The notes: generated by a model from the letters alone, not told the origin. Positions 17,263-26,728 are shown, numbered from the stretch's first letter. The stretch: 64,000 nucleotides of DNA from Stagnimonas aquatica (GCF_003730135.1 NZ_RJVO01000001.1:582001-646000); one strand, 5' to 3'. Numbers and translations are program-made.

Positions 17263-17890
17263 GGACCGTCGCCTCGAACTGCACCAGCAGCTCGCGGATG
17301 CGGGCGTGCTTCATCTTCATCGAGGCCTTGTTGACCACCAGCCGCGAGGTCACCGGGCCGATCTGCTCGATCTCCACCAGGCCGTTGGCGAGCAGGGTCT
17401 TGCCGGTGGCGACCAGATCGACGATCACGTCCGACAGGCCGACCAGCGGCGCCAGCTCCATCGAGCCGTAGAGCTTGATGATCTCCACCTGCTCGCCGCG
17501 CGCCGCGTAGTGGCGCTTGGTGATTTCCGGGTACTTGGTCGCCACCCGCAGACGCTTGCCCGGCGTCGGGACATAGCCCTTGGGCGCAGCCACCGAGAGA
17601 CGGCAGCGGGCGATGTTGAGATCCAGCGGCTCGTAGAGCGCGGCGCCGCCGTGCTCCATCAGGATGTCCTTGCCGACGATGCCCATGTCGGCCGCGCCGT
17701 ATTCCACGTAGGTGGGCACGTCGGTGGGGCGGATGATGAGGAACTGCACGTCCGCCGCCTTGCTCGGCACCCGCAGCAGGCGGTCGATGTCGCCCGCCGG
17801 CTCCAGGCCCAGGGCCGACAGCAGCGGCAGCGACTCTTCGAGGATGCGGCCCTTGGAGAGCGCGATGGTGACGACGTTGGCGGAGTTCAT
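17255..17890 (-). CDS. hisG: ATP phosphoribosyltransferase catalytic subunit, short form
   Basis: HisG joins ATP and PRPP in the first committed step of histidine synthesis. At 211 aa this is the short form (HisG-S), which lacks the C-terminal regulatory domain and in known cases needs HisZ for activity and feedback inhibition. Conserved stretches include [16 protein letters not shown] at the N-terminus, [13 protein letters not shown], and the PRPP loop [18 protein letters not shown]. No hisZ is present in the window, so it must lie elsewhere if the rule holds. The gene overlaps hisD by eight bases. No leader peptide rich in histidine is visible upstream. Confidence 0.95.
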   Translation of the reverse strand: MNSANVVTIALSKGRILEESLPLLSALGLEPAGDIDRLLRVPSKAADVQFLIIRPTDVPTYVEYGAADMGIVGKDILMEHGGAALYEPLDLNIARCRLSVAAPKGYVPTPGKRLRVATKYPEITKRHYAARGEQVEIIKLYGSMELAPLVGLSDVIVDLVATGKTLLANGLVEIEQIGPVTSRLVVNKASMKMKHARIRELLVQFEATVRG

Positions 17891-18028
17891 GGCGCGCGCA
17901 TTTTAGGTAGCTAGTCCCGGAATGTCTCATGCGGAAGCTTCACCCCGCCGATTACCGGCGGCTATCGCGGCCCGGCACGGCCCTTGCGCCCCTTACACTT
18001 CCTGCCTAGTCAGATTCCGGAGTCCGGC

Positions 18029-18679
18029 ATGAAACTGGTCATCGGCAACAAGAACTACTCGTCCTGGTCGCTGCGCCCCTGGCTGCTGATGCGGGCGCTG
18101 GATCTGCCCTTCGAGGAGGAGCTGGTCCCGCTCTACCGGGAAGACTCCAAGCCGCGCCTGCTGCAGCACGCACCCTCCGGCCGGGTGCCGGCACTGCACG
18201 ACGGCACCCTGGTGGTCTGGGATTCCCTGGCGATCGTCGAATACCTCGCCGAGCAGTACCCGGGCGTGGCGGTCTGGCCGCGCGATACCGAGGCCCGCGC
18301 GCATGCGCGCAGCATCTGCGCCGAGATGCACTCGGGCTTCACCGCGCTGCGCAGCCACATGCCGATGAACCTGCGCGCCTCGCATCCCGGCAAGGGCCAG
18401 ACGCCAGCGGTGCTCGCCGACATCGCCCGCATCGACGACATCTGGCAGGACTGCCGGCGCCGCCACGCCCTGGAAGGCCCCTATCTGTTCGGCGAGTTCA
18501 GTGCCGCCGATGCCTTTTATGCGCCAGTGGTGACGCGCTTTGTCACCTACCAGGTGCCGCTCACCGAACTGGGCGACGAATACGTGGAAACCCTGCGCGG
18601 CCTGCCGGCCATGCAGGAGTGGTACACCGCCGCGCTGCAGGAAACCGAGCGCATCGAGGCCAGCGAGCCCTACGCCTGA
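18029..18679 (+). CDS. Glutathione S-transferase family protein
   Basis: This 216-aa protein has an N-terminal thioredoxin-like domain (MKLVIGNKNYSSWSLRPWLLMRAL) with the SSW-S active-site region, the cis-proline segment GRVPAL followed by VWDSLAIVEYL (the glutathione gamma-glutamyl-binding E-S/S-x motif), and an all-helical C-terminal domain. The ATG at 18029 is used because the conserved NKNYSSWS start follows immediately and a GGAG lies 9 nt upstream. It is divergent from hisG and overlaps the end of the ygiD-like gene by 10 bp tail to tail. The substrate is unknown. Confidence 0.88.
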   Translation: MKLVIGNKNYSSWSLRPWLLMRALDLPFEEELVPLYREDSKPRLLQHAPSGRVPALHDGTLVVWDSLAIVEYLAEQYPGVAVWPRDTEARAHARSICAEMHSGFTALRSHMPMNLRASHPGKGQTPAVLADIARIDDIWQDCRRRHALEGPYLFGEFSAADAFYAPVVTRFVTYQVPLTELGDEYVETLRGLPAMQEWYTAALQETERIEASEPYA

Positions 18680-19473
18680 GGCGCCGCCGGCGCGCCGATG
18701 CGGACCGCCATCATGCTGATCGAGCCCATCTCGATGCCGTCGGTGACGATCTCCGCCGCTTCTCCGGGCCGCTGCGCGCCGAGCACCGGCAGCAGCGGCC
18801 AGTAGTGCTCGGTGGTGGGCACCGACAGGCGCCCGGCTTCGCCCTGGCTGCGCCAGTCGATCAGGGCCTGGTGCTCGCCAGCGAGTATCCGCGCCCGCGC
18901 CCAGTCGTTGAACTGCGCGGCCCAGTCATAGGCCGCGCCGCCGTGCCAGTGGAGCGTGCGCAGGTTGTGCACGACGTTGCCGCTGCCGAGGATCAGCACG
19001 CCTTCCTCGCGCAGCGCAGACAGTTTTTGTCCCAAGGCGTAATGGAAGGCTTCGGGCTGGCTGGCGTCGAGGCTCAGTTGCAGCACCGGAACCTGGGCGT
19101 CCGGGAACAGATGCACGAGCACCGACCAGGCGCCGTGGTCCAGGCCCCAGGACTCGTCCAGCGCCACCGGCAGCGGCGCCAGCCGTTCGGCCACCCGCGC
19201 GGCCAGTGCCGGCGCACCCGGCGCCGGGTACTGCACCGCGAACAGCTCGCGCGGGAAACCACCGAAATCGTGGATGGTGCGCGGCTGCGGCATGGCAGTC
19301 ACCGCCAGCCCGCGCGTCAGCCAGTGCGCGGAAACACAGAGCACCGCCTTCGGGCGCGGCAGCGACTCGCCCAGCCGCCGCCAGGCCTCGGTGTAGGCAT
19401 TGCGCTCCAGGGCATTCATCGGCGAACCGTGGCCGATGAACAGCGCGGGCATGAGGGCGGCGGGCTGGGGCAT
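18670..19473 (-). CDS. ygiD: Class III extradiol ring-cleavage dioxygenase, YgiD/4,5-DOPA dioxygenase type
   Basis: Members of this family are iron- or zinc-dependent LigB-fold enzymes; E. coli YgiD cleaves L-DOPA at the 4,5 bond in vitro. The 267-aa protein starts MPQPAALMPALFIGHGSPMNALE, with the metal-binding histidine in GHGSPMN, and has WGLDHGAWSVLVHLFPDA with a second metal histidine, then GSGNVVHNLR and a C-terminal TEHYWPLL histidine. The start at 19473 has a GAGGAA sequence 6 nt ahead. A true DOPA substrate is not implied. It converges on the GST gene. Confidence 0.88.
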   Translation of the reverse strand: MPQPAALMPALFIGHGSPMNALERNAYTEAWRRLGESLPRPKAVLCVSAHWLTRGLAVTAMPQPRTIHDFGGFPRELFAVQYPAPGAPALAARVAERLAPLPVALDESWGLDHGAWSVLVHLFPDAQVPVLQLSLDASQPEAFHYALGQKLSALREEGVLILGSGNVVHNLRTLHWHGGAAYDWAAQFNDWARARILAGEHQALIDWRSQGEAGRLSVPTTEHYWPLLPVLGAQRPGEAAEIVTDGIEMGSISMMAVRIGAPAAPQA

Positions 19474-19517
19474 GAGGTTTCCTCGGGATCGGATCAACTC
19501 AATTTGGGGGCGCGCGC

Positions 19518-19826
19518 TCAGTTTTCAGCCGACGGCCGGCGCTCGCTATGCCCCAGGTCGCGGTCCGGGGCGATGCGGTCCCGCAGACGCTGCTTGAGCT
19601 GCGCGAGATCGGGGAAGCCGCCGTCGGCCTTGCGGTCGCAGAGCAGCTCGCCATTGAGCCGCACCAGGAACACCCCGCCCTGCCCCGGCTTCAGGGCCAC
19701 CTCGCCCAGCTCCTCGGCGAAGGTGGTCAGCAGCTCCTGCGCGACCCAGCCGGCGCGCAGGAGCCAGCGGCACTGGGTGCAGTATTCGATTTCGACGCGC
19801 GGTCTGCCGGACTGAGTCTGTTCCAT
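19518..19826 (-). CDS. SelT/SelW/SelH family redox protein (Rdx)
   Basis: A 102-aa thioredoxin-like protein of the Rdx group, the bacterial cysteine relatives of selenoprotein W. The N-terminal strand is followed by the CxxC pair C16-T-Q-C19, and the central KPGQGGVFLVRLNGELLCDRKADGGFPD matches the family's strand-loop and F-P-D/E motif. The tail after residue 85 is charged and variable. It lies 8 bp downstream of the HipA-like gene on the same strand, so the two may be co-transcribed; a functional link is not obvious. A redox role is inferred from the motif. Confidence 0.88.
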   Translation of the reverse strand: MEQTQSGRPRVEIEYCTQCRWLLRAGWVAQELLTTFAEELGEVALKPGQGGVFLVRLNGELLCDRKADGGFPDLAQLKQRLRDRIAPDRDLGHSERRPSAEN

Positions 19827-19834
19827 AACTGGGC

Positions 19835-21202
19835 CTAAGCCAGACGCTCCGCGAGCCGCCGTAGCTCAAGGTGATTTTCGGCGGCGATGGTTCTGAATCC
19901 GCTGGAAACCCGCGCGTCGTTCGCCAGCCGCTGCCAGAAGTCCTGGGCCAGCGGCAACATCTCGCGATACGCGGACTCCAGTCCGCTCAATGGCGCCGGC
20001 GGCGCGAACCGGGGCGTCAACACCTCGCCCGCGCGCGGCACATACAGCATTGGCAGCATGTCGTAGACCGGCGCCAGAACGAACTGCCCATAGCCCGGCC
20101 GGGCAGGATCGTCATGGTGCAGACCCAGATTGCCGTTGTGCATGTCGGTGTTGGCGATCAGATAGCCAAAGGCGGCGATGCGCTCGATCCGCGCGCCGTC
20201 CTCCGCAGCCAGCCTTTGCCCCGCAACGAGGGCGCGGGCAATCGCCGGCCAGGCGCCACCGAGGCCGACGAACTCGGCATCGACGGCTTCCAGGCTGACC
20301 AGACTGCGTCGGCCATGCGCGCCGACGCGGTCGAAGCGCTCGACTTCCAGAAAGGCCCGCCCCCCGCACTCCAGCCATTCGCTGCCGGCGGCGGCGATCC
20401 CGGCTTCACGCAGCGTCATGAGCGCCAGATGCTCGGCGCGGAGCAGGTCGGCCCAACGCAGACCGATGGATTCCGAAACCGGCGGCGAGAACTTGACCAG
20501 CACGTCGAGTCCGTCCGCCCCTCGCCGCCGCCGGAGCAGGAACTTCGCCTGTTCGCCAGCCGCCGACGAACCGGCGGGCTGCCCCTGCATGGTCTGGTCG
20601 GCGAACTGCGGGTAGAGCGCCGGGCGCTGCGCGTCGTCCACCCCAGGCCGCGCGCCACTGGGCTCCAGGCTGGCGTCCCACCAGCGGCGGTAGGCGACCT
20701 CGCCCAGCAGGAGATCGCCTTGCAGATCGTCGCCGCGCATGCACAGGGCATAGAGGGTGGTCGCGGCATCCCATTGGCGGACATCGGCGGGCAGCCGCAG
20801 CTCGGGGTAGCGCTGCGGGAACAGGCGTCCCAGGAATCCCTGCGGGCGCAGATCGTGGATCCACCAGGGCAAGTCGGAGTAGAGCCGGGTGGCGGCGCGA
20901 TCTCCGAGCGCGGATTCGAACCAGAACTCGCCGGCAGCGAGGCTGTGCAAAGTGCCGAGACGAATCGCCTCCCCCGCCCCGCTGACCCGGTAGATGGGAA
21001 TCCCGCTGCCGAGATCGCGGACGGTCGCCAGCAGGCCGTAGCGCCGCGCCCTCGCCGCGCCCATGGGCAGCACCTGAGCGCGCAGGGCGGTCAGTCGCCG
21101 GGATAGCGTCGGCTGGCTCAGGCCGGAGAGCTCGGCAAGCTCCCTCGCGCTAGCCGTACCGAGCCCCAGCCGGCGGAGCAGATTGGAGGAAACGGCGTCC
21201 AT
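19835..21202 (-). CDS. HipA-like kinase with N-terminal winged helix (HipH/YjjJ type)
   Basis: This 455-aa protein joins a MarR-like winged-helix DNA-binding region (residues ~5-60, ELAELSGLSQPTLSRRLTAL) to a HipA-type Ser/Thr kinase fold. The C-terminal half has the catalytic/metal region NTDMHNGNLGLH and LAPVYDMLPMLY, which match the HipA D-x-x-x-x-N and DxD-type active-site motifs, and a lysine in FLLRRRRGADGLDVLVKFSPP that could bind ATP. Unlike classic HipBA there is no separate HipB gene; the antitoxin-like DNA-binding part is fused, as in E. coli YjjJ. A 20-bp palindrome 14 bp upstream is a likely operator. Toxicity and kinase targets are unknown. Confidence 0.85.
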   Translation of the reverse strand: MDAVSSNLLRRLGLGTASARELAELSGLSQPTLSRRLTALRAQVLPMGAARARRYGLLATVRDLGSGIPIYRVSGAGEAIRLGTLHSLAAGEFWFESALGDRAATRLYSDLPWWIHDLRPQGFLGRLFPQRYPELRLPADVRQWDAATTLYALCMRGDDLQGDLLLGEVAYRRWWDASLEPSGARPGVDDAQRPALYPQFADQTMQGQPAGSSAAGEQAKFLLRRRRGADGLDVLVKFSPPVSESIGLRWADLLRAEHLALMTLREAGIAAAGSEWLECGGRAFLEVERFDRVGAHGRRSLVSLEAVDAEFVGLGGAWPAIARALVAGQRLAAEDGARIERIAAFGYLIANTDMHNGNLGLHHDDPARPGYGQFVLAPVYDMLPMLYVPRAGEVLTPRFAPPAPLSGLESAYREMLPLAQDFWQRLANDARVSSGFRTIAAENHLELRRLAERLA

Positions 21203-21212
21203 GAATGCATCA

Positions 21213-21304
21213 ATGAATGGATTCTCGAATCCATTATTGACGCAACCACCATTTCAAAACAATTAGTTACTTATTTTCAGCGAGCGATGATGAATGGATT
21301 CTCG
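21213..21304. promoter_or_regulatory. Palindromic operator and direct repeat upstream of the HipA-like gene
   Basis: AATGGATTCTCGAATCCATT (21216-21235) is a palindrome with 9-bp arms around a TC centre. A 15-bp direct repeat ATGAATGGATTCTCG occurs at 21213-21227 and again at 21290-21304. The second copy is one arm of the same site, next to the murA stop. The DNA between is AT-rich. This is the expected layout for self-repression by the winged-helix domain of the HipA-like protein, which is an inference. Confidence 0.6.
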
Positions 21305-21305
21305 C

Positions 21306-22571
<1,266 letters not shown>

Positions 22572-22910
22572 TCAATCCACCACGTAGAAATAAAAGTACT
22601 TCGGACGTTCACGTCCGGGGCCGAAAACCACGCTCGTCGCGACTCCCCGCTGTGAAACAGTAATATTCCAATCGAGAGTGTCCCCAAATTTCTCAACAAG
22701 ACCGAGGTAACCCCCAACACCTTCGCGTCGAGTATCGGAATTAAGCTTGAAGAGCAGCCCCATGTCTTCGACAAAAATCCAAGGAGTCCTTCCTTGCTGC
22801 TCAGGGTCGCCAACGACGGTGTCTCGCCCACTCATCCACCAATCAAACAAAAGCTGATGAAATTCAGACTTGGTTAGCGCCGAGTCTCGTCCTATCTTTG
22901 GTAGTGGCAT
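22572..22910 (-). CDS. Unknown 112-residue protein of lower G+C between ibaG and murA
   Basis: The product starts MPLPKIGRDSALTKSEFHQLL and ends with the aromatic PKYFYFYVVD. It has no signal peptide or membrane segment; the middle looks alpha/beta (WIFVEDMGLLFKLNS, LDWNITVSQRG). By eye the DNA is about half G+C, clearly below neighbours that exceed 65%, and codon choice is correspondingly different. It sits inside the conserved ibaG-murA junction: 27 bp after ibaG and its TGA touching the murA ATG. This looks like an acquired gene that landed in frame with operon translation. The overall size and aromatic C-terminus resemble small immunity-type proteins, but I see no motif and make no functional claim. 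Confidence 0.75.
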   Translation of the reverse strand: MPLPKIGRDSALTKSEFHQLLFDWWMSGRDTVVGDPEQQGRTPWIFVEDMGLLFKLNSDTRREGVGGYLGLVEKFGDTLDWNITVSQRGVATSVVFGPGRERPKYFYFYVVD

Positions 22911-22937
22911 GACGCCAATTAGCCTCCAACGGTTACT

Positions 22938-23159
22938 TCAAGGCGTTCGGGTCTTGAGCTGAAGCGCGTGGATCTCACGACCCATCTTGTCCCCCAGCGT
23001 GGCGTAAACCAAACGATGCTGAGCAATCGGCATCTTGCCGGCGAACTGGGCCGAGACCACTTCGGCCTCGAAGTGCTGGCCGTCGTCGCCTTTCACCGTC
23101 ACCTGGGCGTCCGGCAAGCCGGCCTGGATCAGGGCGGCGATCTGTTCTTTGGTCATCAT
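22938..23159 (-). CDS. ibaG: BolA family iron-metabolism protein IbaG
   Basis: IbaG is a small BolA-family protein; in E. coli it works with the monothiol glutaredoxin GrxD in Fe-S handling. The 73-aa product (MMTKEQIAALIQAGLPDAQV) ends with the family signature HRLVYATLGDKMGREIHALQLKT, including the conserved histidines. Two consecutive ATG codons (23159 and 23156) make the start uncertain by one residue. ibaG next to murA is a classic gammaproteobacterial arrangement; here the unknown lower-G+C ORF now separates them. It follows the ABC permease gene by 17 bp. Confidence 0.92.
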   Translation of the reverse strand: MMTKEQIAALIQAGLPDAQVTVKGDDGQHFEAEVVSAQFAGKMPIAQHRLVYATLGDKMGREIHALQLKTRTP

Positions 23160-23176
23160 TGGGGTTGGCCTTGGTC

Positions 23177-23947
23177 TTACTTGCGCATCCGGTAGCCGGT
23201 CATCAGCATCCACAGCGCCACGCCGGAGCAGACGATGAAGAAGCCGCTCATCCACAACAGGCTCTGCAGGATCGGCACGTCGGCGTGGCCGAAGAAGCCG
23301 TAGCGGAAGCCGTCGATCATGTAGAAGAAGGGATTGAGGTGACTGGCGGTGAACCAGAATTTCGGCAGCGAGTGCACCGAGTAGAACACGCCGGACAGGA
23401 AGGACAGCGGCGTGATCAGGAAGTTGGTGAAGGCGGCGATGTGGTCGAACTTCTGCGCCCAGATGCCGGCGATCAGACCCAGCGCCGCGAGGCTGCCGCC
23501 GGCGAGCAGGAATACGCCGACCAGGGCGAGCGGCTCGGCCACCGGCAGCGGCACGAACACCAGCGCGGTACCCAGCATCGCCACCGCCACCAGCAGGGCG
23601 CGCACCAGCGCTGCGAGGATGTAGGCGCCGAACCATTCCAAGGGGGAGAGCGGGGCCATCAGGGTGAACACGATGTTGCCCATCACCTTGCTCTGGATCA
23701 GCGAGGACGAGGTGTTGGCGAAGGCGTTCTGGATCACCGTCATCATCACCAGGCCCGGCACCAGGAACTGGGTGTAGGTGATGCCGTCGTAGCCCGGCAC
23801 CAGGCGCCCCTGCAGGGCCTGGGCGAACACCAGCAGGTACAGCAGCGCGGTAATCACCGGCGCCGACACGGTCTGCCCGAGCACGGCCCAGAAGCGCATG
23901 ACCTCCTTCTTCAGGAGGGTGACAAAGCCGATCTGGTCGGGGCTCAT
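23177..23947 (-). CDS. ABC-2 type exporter permease (YadH-like)
   Basis: A 256-aa inner-membrane protein with six hydrophobic segments of the ABC-2 family. MSPDQIGFVTLLKKEVMRFWAVLGQTVSAPVITALLYLLVF is a typical amphipathic-plus-first-helix start, and the mid-protein motif NAFANTSSSLIQSKVMGNIVFTLMAPLSPLEWF is characteristic of YadH. It pairs with the ATPase encoded just upstream on the same strand. Its start codon lies two bases outside a 269-bp foldback element that now separates the two transporter genes. The transported substrate is unknown; relatives of this pair are annotated as drug or polysaccharide exporters. Confidence 0.9.
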   Translation of the reverse strand: MSPDQIGFVTLLKKEVMRFWAVLGQTVSAPVITALLYLLVFAQALQGRLVPGYDGITYTQFLVPGLVMMTVIQNAFANTSSSLIQSKVMGNIVFTLMAPLSPLEWFGAYILAALVRALLVAVAMLGTALVFVPLPVAEPLALVGVFLLAGGSLAALGLIAGIWAQKFDHIAAFTNFLITPLSFLSGVFYSVHSLPKFWFTASHLNPFFYMIDGFRYGFFGHADVPILQSLLWMSGFFIVCSGVALWMLMTGYRMRK

Positions 23948-23948
23948 A

Positions 23949-24217
23949 AAGGCCTGTTAACACTATGGGAGTCGCTGCGGCCGAAGGCTGTTTTGGCGCA
24001 GCGCAAGGAAGGGAGGCCGCGCGATGGTTGATGCCATCGAAGGACTCGCTGACGCCGCGATGCGCCAAAACAGTCCGGCCCCGAAGGGTTGCTGACCCAA
24101 AGGCCGCCATGCGGCGTTGCCGGCCTCGCCAAGGCTCCAGCCTTGGCGTCGTTCGGCGCCTTGCCTGGCGACCTTTGGGTTAGCAACGCAGCGATTCCCA
24201 TAGCGTTAACAGGCCTT
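23949..24217. mobile_element. 269-bp foldback element (MITE-like) able to form a three-way junction
   Basis: Ends are 31-bp inverted repeats (23949-23979 and 24187-24217) differing at two positions, beginning AAGGCCTGTTAAC. Inside are two further closed hairpin arms. Arm A is CTGTTTTGGCGCA/TGCGCCAAAACAG (23988-24000/24061-24073, perfect 13 bp). Arm B is GTTGCTGACCCAAAGG/CCTTTGGGTTAGCAAC (24088-24103/24172-24187, 15 of 16), capped by GCCAAGGCT/AGCCTTGGC (24128-24136/24139-24147). The layout is an outer stem with two inner arms. The right end supplies the last codons and TAA of the ATPase gene. No transposase ORF is inside, so movement would need help in trans; mobility is inferred. Confidence 0.8.
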
Positions 24218-25129
24218 AGTCAGCTCCAGGAAGATGTCTTCCAGATCGGGGTCGCGGGTGTGTACGTCCTCGATGTCGAGGCCGGCGGCACGCAAGGCGG
24301 CGAACACGCTGCCGATCGGGTGCTTGGAGGTTTCCAGCTTCAGCTCGAGGGTGCCGCCGGGAAGCTCGCTGGCGACCAGCGGCCGCAGTGCCTCCGGCAG
24401 TGCGCCACCGTTGCCCAGCTTCAGGCGCAGGAAGCGGAACGGATGGCGCGCCAGCAGTTGCGGCGTGGTCTCCAGCGCCTTGATCTCGCCCTTGTCGAGG
24501 ATGGCGATGCGGCTGCACATCTCCTGGGCTTCTTCGAGGTAGTGCGTGGTCAGCACCACGGTGGTGCCTTTCGAATGCAGGTCGCGCATGAAGGTCCACA
24601 GCGTGCGGCGCAGTTCGACGTCGACACCGGCGGTGGGCTCGTCGAGGATCACCACCGGCGGCTTGTGCACCAGCGCCTGGGCGATCAGCACCCGGCGCTT
24701 CATGCCGCCGGACAGCGCCCGCATCGAGACATCGCGCTTGGCCTTGAGATCGAGCCGCTCCAGCATCTCGTCGATCCAGGGCCAGACCTCCTCGCCACAG
24801 CCGTAGTAGCCGGCCTGGATGCGCAGCATGTCGACGACGTTGAAAAACGGGTCGAACACCAGCTCCTGCGGCACCACGCCCAGCCGGCGGCGGGCCTGGC
24901 GGAAATCACTGACGGTGTCGTGGCCGAGCACCGCGATCCTGCCCGAGCTGGCGCGGCTCAGACCGGCGATGATGCTGATGAGGGTGGACTTGCCGGCGCC
25001 GTTGGGGCCGAGCAGGCCGAAGAACTCGCCGCGCCGGATGCTGAAGCTGACGCCCTTGAGCGCCTGCAAGGAACCGTAGGATTTGCGGACCTGGTCGATG
25101 ACCAGCGCGTCCGGGGAGGGGGTATTCAT
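24206..25129 (-). CDS. ABC exporter ATP-binding protein (YadG-like)
   Basis: The 307-aa ATPase partner of the adjacent ABC-2 permease. Walker A is GPNGAGKST, the signature motif is LSGGMKRR and Walker B is VVILDEPTAGVD, followed by the H-loop TTHYLEEA. The ATG at 25129 (MNTPSPDALVID) is chosen because homology starts there and the upstream in-frame sequence is on the far side of the divergent phrB promoter. The last three codons (Lys-Ala-Cys) and the TAA come from the terminal repeat of the inserted 269-bp element, so the original C-terminus has probably been replaced by a few bases. The insertion also separates it from its permease by 258 bp. Confidence 0.93.
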   Translation of the reverse strand: MNTPSPDALVIDQVRKSYGSLQALKGVSFSIRRGEFFGLLGPNGAGKSTLISIIAGLSRASSGRIAVLGHDTVSDFRQARRRLGVVPQELVFDPFFNVVDMLRIQAGYYGCGEEVWPWIDEMLERLDLKAKRDVSMRALSGGMKRRVLIAQALVHKPPVVILDEPTAGVDVELRRTLWTFMRDLHSKGTTVVLTTHYLEEAQEMCSRIAILDKGEIKALETTPQLLARHPFRFLRLKLGNGGALPEALRPLVASELPGGTLELKLETSKHPIGSVFAALRAAGLDIEDVHTRDPDLEDIFLELTKAC

Positions 25130-25207
25130 TTCGGCGCGGATTATACGGGTGGCCGAGTGGCCGCTCGCGCCGCATCCAGACCTTTTAAGCCGCCGTAGAA
25201 CGCTTTC

Positions 25208-26668
25208 ATGCACTCCACCGACACCGCCATCGTCTGGCTCCGCCGCGACCTGCGCCTGGCCGACCAACCCGCCCTCCACGCCGCCGCCCAGCGCCACGCC
25301 CGGGTGCTGCCGCTGTACCTGCACGCCCCGGAGGAGGAGTCGCCCTGGCTGCCGGGCGCGGCCAGCCGCTGGTGGCTGCACCATTCCCTGAGCGCCCTGG
25401 CCGAGAGCCTGGCGGCACTCGGCAGTCCGCTGCTGATCCGCCGTGGCCCCAGCACGGAGGCGCTGCGTCAGCTGGCGCGCGAGACCGGTGCCGGCGCCGT
25501 CTACTGGACCCGGCTATACGAGCCCACCGGCATCGCCCGCGACCGGATGGTGAAGGAGGCCCTGCGCGCCGACGGTCTGCTGGCCGAGAGTTTCAATGCC
25601 GCCCTGCTGTTCGAGCCCTGGGAGTTGAAGACCGGCGGCGGCGAGCCCTACCGGGTGTTTTCCCCGTTCTGGCGCAATGCCGAGGCGCGACTGGACCACT
25701 TGCCGGCGCCACTGCCGGCACCGGCGCGTCTCAGCCCACCCGAACGCAGCGTCGCCGGTCTCAGCATCGCCGAGCTGAACCTGCTGCCGCGCATCCCCTG
25801 GGATGAAGGCTTCTACCCGCACTGGACGCCCGGCGAGGCCGGCGCCCGGCAGCGTCTGGAACAGTTCGCCGCCAGCGCCATCGGTCGCTACAAGGAGCAG
25901 CGCGATCAGCCTGCGGTGCCCGCCACCTCCGGCCTGTCGCCGCATCTGCACTTCGGCGAGCTGAGCCCGCGCAGCGCTCTGCTCGCGGCCCGCGAGGCGG
26001 CGCGCACTGCCAGCCCCGGCTGGCTGGCCAGCGCCGAGCACTTCGTCCGCGAGCTGGGCTGGCGCGAGTTTTCCCACCACCTGCTGTTCCACTACCCGGC
26101 CACCGACCGGCTGCCGATGTACGACAAGTTCGCCGCCTTCCCCTGGCGCCAACCGGACGACTACGCCAGCGACCTCGCCGCCTGGCAGCAGGGACGCACC
26201 GGCATCCCCATCGTCGATGCCGGCATGCGTCAGCTCTGGCAGAGCGGCTGGGTGCACAACCGGGTACGGATGATCGTCGCCAGCCTGCTGACCAAAAACC
26301 TGCTGATCCCCTGGCAGGAAGGCGCGCAGTGGTTCTGGGACACGCTCGTCGACGCCTCGTTGCCGCAGAACAGCCTCGGCTGGCAGTGGAGCGCCGGCTG
26401 CGGCGCCGACGCCGCGCCCTACTTCCGCATCTTCAACCCGGTGCTGCAGGGCGAGAAGTTCGATCCCGAAGGCAGCTATACCCGGCGCTGGTTGCCGGAA
26501 CTGGCGCGGCTGCCGGCCAAGTACCTGCACCGCCCCTGGGAGGCTCCCTCGGAAATCCGCCGGGCCGCCGGCCTCGGCCTGGACAGCGTCTACGCCCGCC
26601 CGATCGTCGATCTCGCCCGCTCGCGCGACCGGGCGCTGGCGGCTTACGAGCAGATCAAGGCCGGCTAG
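25208..26668 (+). CDS. phrB: Deoxyribodipyrimidine photolyase (CPD photolyase)
   Basis: PhrB uses blue light and FAD to split cyclobutane pyrimidine dimers in DNA. The 486-aa protein has the N-terminal antenna-binding Rossmann domain (IVWLRRDLRLADQPALHAA) and the helical FAD domain with WREFSHHLLFHYP, GIPIVDAGMRQLWQSGWVHNRVRM and NSLGWQWSAGCGADAAPYFRIFNP. All of these are class I CPD photolyase landmarks. It is transcribed away from the ABC ATPase with a 78-bp gap. It appears complete; it heads a long plus-strand run but is not functionally related to the genes after it. Confidence 0.95.
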   Translation: MHSTDTAIVWLRRDLRLADQPALHAAAQRHARVLPLYLHAPEEESPWLPGAASRWWLHHSLSALAESLAALGSPLLIRRGPSTEALRQLARETGAGAVYWTRLYEPTGIARDRMVKEALRADGLLAESFNAALLFEPWELKTGGGEPYRVFSPFWRNAEARLDHLPAPLPAPARLSPPERSVAGLSIAELNLLPRIPWDEGFYPHWTPGEAGARQRLEQFAASAIGRYKEQRDQPAVPATSGLSPHLHFGELSPRSALLAAREAARTASPGWLASAEHFVRELGWREFSHHLLFHYPATDRLPMYDKFAAFPWRQPDDYASDLAAWQQGRTGIPIVDAGMRQLWQSGWVHNRVRMIVASLLTKNLLIPWQEGAQWFWDTLVDASLPQNSLGWQWSAGCGADAAPYFRIFNPVLQGEKFDPEGSYTRRWLPELARLPAKYLHRPWEAPSEIRRAAGLGLDSVYARPIVDLARSRDRALAAYEQIKAG

Positions 26669-26728
26669 CCGGGGCGGGGCGGTCGTGGACGCCGGCCTGC
26701 GTCCAACCTGCCACGTAAACTGTCGGCG

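Noticed and set aside
15085-17334. Very long open frame on the plus strand across the lipoprotein and hisD genes
   Set aside because: It is an antisense and out-of-frame shadow of two well-supported genes in G+C-rich DNA, with Arg/Ala/Gln-rich nonsense composition.
20905-20930. GATTCGAACC, a tRNA T-arm-like string on the minus strand
   Set aside because: It lies inside the HipA-like coding sequence and no acceptor, D-arm or anticodon stem fits around it.
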